Positions 6,081 through 8,841 of a DNA stretch of 8,841 nt are shown here, piece by piece. The stretch covers positions 1 to 8,841 of the forward strand of contig NZ_CAMLIX010000198.1 of the NCBI RefSeq assembly GCF_946479975.1. The letters run 5' to 3'. The notes under the pieces are model-generated. The model had not been told where the DNA came from. It saw nothing but the letters and a program-made list of their open reading frames with translations, and ran no database searches. The stretch's first letter is position 1; each line of letters starts with the position of its first letter. The translations under genes and the position numbers were made by a program. Origin of the DNA: an uncultured Flavobacterium sp. (lineage in GTDB: Bacteria; Bacteroidota; Bacteroidia; Flavobacteriales; Flavobacteriaceae).

Positions 6081-6524
6081 TTATTTCTCTCGAATATACT
6101 TTTCAGTAATGATTCTATTAATTCCTAATTTTTCTACTTTTTCGATTCCTTTCTGAATCAATGTGTCATTTTGAACTTTTACAGTAAATTCAAATTTGTT
6201 GTTTTCCCATTGTCTGTTATTAAAAAACTCTAGATTTTCTGTATATGTACTATCTTTTAAAGTGTATTTTCCGCCTCCGCCAAAAAATACTGCACTTGTT
6301 GAATCTTTTCCGTTTTTTAAATCATGATTGAAAAAAGCAAAATGTGTTTCGTTTATAATTTTAATCATTTTTGTTTTTGGATTGAAAGTCGAAAAGCTTG
6401 AATCTTTCTCGGTAGTTTCAGCTGAAATAAGACGCCAAGTTCCTTCAATCGGATTGTGCTTTTTTTCTGAGTTGCAAGATGTCATCGTAATGATTAAAAT
6501 TAAAATGGATACTGCTTCTTTCAT
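6081..6524 (-). CDS. Small lipoprotein with a lipocalin-like domain
   Basis: A 147-residue protein with a short hydrophobic signal (residues 4-14, VSILILIITMT) and a lipobox ending at Cys17 (MTSC), so it is probably lipid-anchored. No obvious acidic surface-export signal follows the cysteine; the next residues are NSEKKH. The mature part starts with the lipocalin-like GTWRLIS (28-34). It continues with MIKIINETHFAFF (53-65), a GGGGKYTL strand (82-89), TYTENLEF (93-100) and KVQNDTLIQKG (116-126). This order of motifs resembles small Bacteroidota lipocalin-type domains such as DUF4488; the exact family is not certain. Function is unknown. It lies between trpE (86-base gap) and trpG (83-base gap) on the same strand, so it should be transcribed with the operon, but a periplasmic lipoprotein has no known part in tryptophan synthesis. 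Confidence 0.85.
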   Translation of the reverse strand: MKEAVSILILIITMTSCNSEKKHNPIEGTWRLISAETTEKDSSFSTFNPKTKMIKIINETHFAFFNHDLKNGKDSTSAVFFGGGGKYTLKDSTYTENLEFFNNRQWENNKFEFTVKVQNDTLIQKGIEKVEKLGINRIITEKYIREK

Positions 6525-6546
6525 GGTTTATAGTTTAAGGTTAATT

Positions 6547-6587
6547 GTTTCAAGTTTCAGGTTTCAAGTTTCAGGTTTCAAGTTCTG
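6547..6587. repeat. Tandem 14-base repeat, almost three copies
   Basis: The unit GTTTCAAGTTTCAG occurs at 6547-6560 and 6561-6574, with a partial third copy from 6575. It is followed by an ACTG-rich tail (CTGAAAACTGTGACTG) similar to those before trpG and trpD, and this runs to the trpE stop codon. It fills most of the 86-base trpE-lipoprotein gap. Copy number could vary by slippage. It is far too short and unspaced to be a CRISPR array. Confidence 0.8.
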
Positions 6588-6610
6588 CGACTGAAAACTG
6601 TGACTGTTTA

Positions 6611-8011
6611 CTAAATATTCTCTGCCATTTCAAGCGCTGTATTCAATGCTCTTAACTTATTGTAAACTTCCTGCATTTCGCTTTCTTCGTCAGAACTTGC
6701 TACGATTCCGGCACCTGCCTGACAATGCAATTGATGATTTTTAGAAAGGAAAGTCCGAATCATTATCGCGTGATTAAAGTTTCCGTCAAAATCCATAACA
6801 CCGATTGCGCCTCCGTAAAAATTACGGTTTGTTTTTTCGCAGTCTTCAATTAACTGCATCGCTCTGTGTTTTGGTGCGCCACTCAAAGTTCCTGCTGGAA
6901 AAGTATCTGCCACAACCTGCATTGTGGTTGCTTTATCGTGTAAATGTCCCGTAACTTTTGAAACCAAGTGAATTACGTGAGAGAAAAACTGAACCTCTCT
7001 ATATTTTTCAACGTTTACATCGTGTCCGTTTCGGCTTAAATCATTTCTTGCCAAATCGACCAACATTACGTGTTCGCTATTTTCTTTTTTATCTTCCGAA
7101 AGTTCTTTTGCTAAAAGTGCATCACGTTCGTCATTTCCAGTTCTTTTAAAAGTTCCGGCAATTGGATGAATTTCGGCTTTTCTATCTTTTACGATAATTT
7201 GTGCTTCGGGCGAAGACCCAAATATTTTGAAATCTCCATAATCGAAAAAGAACAAATACGGAGAAGGATTAATACTTCTTAAAGCTCTATAAACATTAAA
7301 TTCGTCTCCTTTAAAACCTTGCGTAAATCGGCGGGAAAGAACCAATTGAAACACATCGCCACGGTAACAGTGTTTTTTGGCTAAAGCCACATTTTGTTTA
7401 AATTCTTCATCGGTTAAGTTTGAGAAACCTTCGCCTTCTTTAGAAAATTTATAAGAAGCAATATTTCTAGATTGCAACAATTGCTCTATTTCTGCAATAT
7501 TATTTTTTCCGTCAAGACTGTGGCAGAAAATATAAGCTTCATTTTTAAAGTGATTGATTGCAATAATATTTTGGTAAACTGCATAAAAAACATCTGGAAT
7601 TGCCGTTGCATTGTCTTTTTTAGCAATTGAAACTTTTTCAAAATAACGAACAGCATCATAAGAAATATATCCGAAAAGCCCATTATTTATAAATTTAAAA
7701 TCATTTTTTTCTGATTTAAACTGACTTGAAAATTCCTGAATTACCTGGGGAATATTCGTCGAAGCATCAATATTTATTTTCTCTGAAGTTCCATCAGGAA
7801 AAGTTTTAGAAATTACTTCATTTTCAATTTTGATGGTAGCAATTGGATTACAGCAGATGTATGAGAAACTGTTGTCATTTCCATGATAATCACTACTTTC
7901 TAGCAATAAACTGTTTGGGAATTTATCTCTAATTTTAAAATAAATACTCACTGGTGTAACTGTGTCAGCAAGAATTTGTTTGTAATGTGTATTAAGAATA
8001 AAAGGTTTCAA
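6611..8011 (-). CDS. trpE: Anthranilate synthase component I
   Basis: TrpE makes anthranilate from chorismate with ammonia supplied by TrpG. I favour the TTG at 8011, giving 466 residues starting (M)KPFILNTHYKQ. A longer frame from another TTG at 8059 adds 16 residues, but that codon lies inside the U tract of the attenuator terminator. No ATG is available near either. LLES (36-39) is the tryptophan feedback site. The chorismate-binding core shows PIAGT (283-287), MLVDLARND (316-324), FPAGTLSGAPK (371-381), YGGAIG and QAGAG (431-435). These support TrpE rather than PabB, as do the feedback motif and the trp leader upstream. It is the first structural gene of the operon, directly behind the attenuator. 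Confidence 0.95.
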   Translation of the reverse strand: MKPFILNTHYKQILADTVTPVSIYFKIRDKFPNSLLLESSDYHGNDNSFSYICCNPIATIKIENEVISKTFPDGTSEKINIDASTNIPQVIQEFSSQFKSEKNDFKFINNGLFGYISYDAVRYFEKVSIAKKDNATAIPDVFYAVYQNIIAINHFKNEAYIFCHSLDGKNNIAEIEQLLQSRNIASYKFSKEGEGFSNLTDEEFKQNVALAKKHCYRGDVFQLVLSRRFTQGFKGDEFNVYRALRSINPSPYLFFFDYGDFKIFGSSPEAQIIVKDRKAEIHPIAGTFKRTGNDERDALLAKELSEDKKENSEHVMLVDLARNDLSRNGHDVNVEKYREVQFFSHVIHLVSKVTGHLHDKATTMQVVADTFPAGTLSGAPKHRAMQLIEDCEKTNRNFYGGAIGVMDFDGNFNHAIMIRTFLSKNHQLHCQAGAGIVASSDEESEMQEVYNKLRALNTALEMAENI

Positions 8012-8057
8012 AATATTTAGTTTTATGTTGTTTGTTATTTTAATTTCAAATTGGTCC

Positions 8058-8091
8058 AAAAAAAAGGGCTTGTCGTGATGACAAGCCCTTT
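8058..8091 (-). terminator. trp attenuator terminator (segments 3 and 4)
   Basis: On the transcribed strand, AAAGGGCTTGTC (8091 to 8080) pairs perfectly with GACAAGCCCTTT (8074 to 8063) over 12 base pairs with a five-base loop (ATCAC). An unbroken run of eight Ts (8065-8058) overlaps and follows the stem. This is a textbook intrinsic terminator. It stands between the leader peptide and trpE, so it ends transcription before the structural genes. Its 5' arm, loop and first 3'-arm bases are also the target of the competing antiterminator. Confidence 0.93.
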
Positions 8092-8135
8092 AAATTTATA
8101 GTTTTAACAATACCATAGGAAGCTTCGTTCACGAC
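8072..8135 (-). promoter_or_regulatory. trp antiterminator (segment 2 with segment 3)
   Basis: Two runs in the leader can pair with the terminator. GTCGTGA (8135-8129) is the exact complement of TCACGAC (8078-8072). AAGCTT (8125-8120) pairs with GGGCTT (8088-8083), with two G-U pairs. A small internal loop (ACG against GTCA) separates them. This 13-pair stem uses the terminator's 5' arm, its loop and the start of its 3' arm, so the two structures exclude each other. GTCGTGA contains the leader peptide's stop codon. A ribosome that finishes the peptide would therefore cover segment 2. A segment 1 candidate, TTTACG (8147-8142), can pair with CGTGAA (8133-8128) and starts five bases after the last Trp codon. 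Confidence 0.78.
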
Positions 8136-8185
8136 GTCTGACGTAAATTGCTCCACCACCAAGAATTGTTTAATAATGTTCTCAT
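8129..8185 (-). CDS. trpL: trp operon leader peptide
   Basis: An 18-codon frame from ATG (8185) to TGA (8129-8131) encodes MRTLLNNSWWWSNLRQTS. Residues 9-11 are three consecutive tryptophans (codons at 8153-8161). Its position is diagnostic: a consensus promoter box lies 17 bases upstream, and an intrinsic terminator and then trpE lie downstream. In ribosome-mediated attenuation such a peptide senses charged tRNA-Trp. A ribosome stalled on the Trp codons would mask the segment just downstream and free the antiterminator, while one that reaches the stop codon allows termination. The peptide itself is not expected to have another function. It is too short for routine gene callers and is likely to be missing from automatic annotation. 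Confidence 0.93.
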   Translation of the reverse strand: MRTLLNNSWWWSNLRQTS

Positions 8186-8202
8186 TTCTTTTTTTGTTGT
8201 GA

Positions 8203-8210
8203 CAAAGATA
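8203..8210 (-). promoter_or_regulatory. -7 promoter box of the trp operon
   Basis: TATCTTTG on the minus strand is a perfect match to the Bacteroidota -7 consensus TAnnTTTG. It lies 17 bases before the leader peptide ATG, so the 5' untranslated region would be very short, roughly 10 bases. I do not see a clear TTG-type -33 element at the expected distance; the upstream DNA is simply AT-rich. No other exact TAnnTTTG box was seen in the trp gene gaps I read, so this is probably the operon's main promoter. Confidence 0.75.
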
Positions 8211-8307
8211 TAAATGTAATTTGAATTGGAGTATATAAATTTTGAAAAAAATCTTTTCGAAATAGTAAAATTTGTTAAATTTTATTCAAGCTTACTATAC
8301 CAACTCT

Positions 8308-8841
8308 TTAATTACCAATTGCTATCGTGTTGTTTACATTTAATCTAAAATCTGGATTTCCTTTGATATTTGGAAGCGAAAATAATTCATTAAGCTTCAT
8401 TTTTGTAAAATTTATGTCGTTTACAGGATTGCTATAGTAACTTTTTATTCCAGGAGTATTGCTGGCAGATTCGCTTTCAATTTCGCCTTTGCAATTATTT
8501 ACGATAACATTTTTAAAGGTGATTTTAGATAAATTAGCTTCTCCATTTCCGATATTTCCTTCTAATAAAACAAAAGGTTCAAATCCAGAAACAACACTAT
8601 TTGTCAAGTTAAAAAAAGTATTTTCTTTAATGTAAGCCGCTTCTTTTACCAAACCTTGATTGTTTTCTTCTAAATTAACTAAAGTAATATTGCTTGCATT
8701 TATTTTGGTCATTTTTTTGGTCATGTCTGTAGTGGCCACTTTTTCGTATGAATCGACCTCGAAACATCTTGAACCAGAAATATCCGAAGAAAAAGGATGA
8801 CGAACAGCGATACTATTACTGATATTAATTTGAGCGCCTTG
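8308..8841 (-). CDS. C-terminal part of a probable secreted beta-helix protein
   Basis: The frame is open from the window edge to the TAA at 8308-8310 and gives the last 177 residues of a larger protein. An internal GTG at 8739 could be mistaken for a start, but the frame continues upstream without a stop (QGAQINISNSIAVRHPF and on). The text has the Asn/Ser/Thr-rich, short-strand rhythm of right-handed parallel beta helices: INISNSIAV, NITLVNLEEN, FFNLTNSVVSGF, ITFKNVIVNNCKG. It ends in NPDFRLNVNNTIAIGN, which is like the close of Bacteroidota beta-helix polysaccharide-binding or lyase proteins. No type IX secretion C-terminal domain is evident. A polysaccharide lyase or a DUF4957/DUF5123-type surface protein are possible; the catalytic part would lie outside the window. 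It is unrelated to tryptophan synthesis. Confidence 0.6.
   Translation of the reverse strand, partial: QGAQINISNSIAVRHPFSSDISGSRCFEVDSYEKVATTDMTKKMTKINASNITLVNLEENNQGLVKEAAYIKENTFFNLTNSVVSGFEPFVLLEGNIGNGEANLSKITFKNVIVNNCKGEIESESASNTPGIKSYYSNPVNDINFTKMKLNELFSLPNIKGNPDFRLNVNNTIAIGN

Noticed and set aside
6547..6587. Short tandem units as a CRISPR-like array
   Set aside because: The units are 14 bases long, directly adjacent without spacers, and there are no cas genes. It is a plain tandem repeat.
8266..8284. Possible terminator after the beta-helix gene (TAAAATTT/AAATTTTA hairpin)
   Set aside because: The stem is only AT pairs with a three-base loop, and no clean T tract follows on the minus strand. 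It is too weak to call in such AT-rich DNA.
8308..8739. A complete 143-residue gene starting at GTG 8739
   Set aside because: The frame stays open to the window edge with protein-like sequence, so this is the 3' part of a longer gene.

Overview
The window looks like a chromosomal segment of a Flavobacterium-type member of the Bacteroidota. It is AT-rich, lacks purine-rich Shine-Dalgarno sites, has a perfect TAnnTTTG promoter box, and carries several short intergenic repeat families that I recall from Flavobacterium genomes. This assignment rests on recognition, not on a search.

Nearly everything is transcribed from the minus strand, so the biological order runs from high to low coordinates. 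At 8308-8841 is the 3' end of an unrelated gene, probably a secreted beta-helix protein. Then comes the control region of a tryptophan operon: a -7 promoter box (8203-8210), an 18-residue leader peptide with three consecutive Trp codons (8129-8185), an antiterminator (8072-8135) and an intrinsic terminator (8058-8091). Next are trpE, a small lipoprotein gene, trpG, trpD, trpC, trpF and trpB. Two genes that do not belong to the pathway follow, a gamma-glutamylcyclotransferase-like gene and a carbon-nitrogen hydrolase. The start of trpA is cut by the window edge.

Together the trp genes cover every step from chorismate to tryptophan. TrpE and TrpG make anthranilate, TrpD adds phosphoribosyl, TrpF isomerises, TrpC closes the indole ring, and TrpB with TrpA completes tryptophan. 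The leader is built as a classical ribosome-mediated attenuator. When charged tRNA-Trp is scarce, the ribosome stalls on the Trp codons, segment 2 pairs with segment 3, and transcription reads into trpE. When Trp is plentiful, the ribosome reaches the stop codon, which lies inside segment 2, and the terminator forms.

The operon is loosely packed. Apart from trpF-trpB and the hydrolase pair, every gap is 74-162 bases and holds a repeat or palindrome, of several different families. These repeats also create false N-terminal extensions on trpC and trpG. The most notable points are the complete attenuator, the two foreign genes between trpB and trpA with structured repeats on both sides, the lipoprotein gene between trpE and trpG, and a pair of imperfect palindromes that match each other better than they match themselves.
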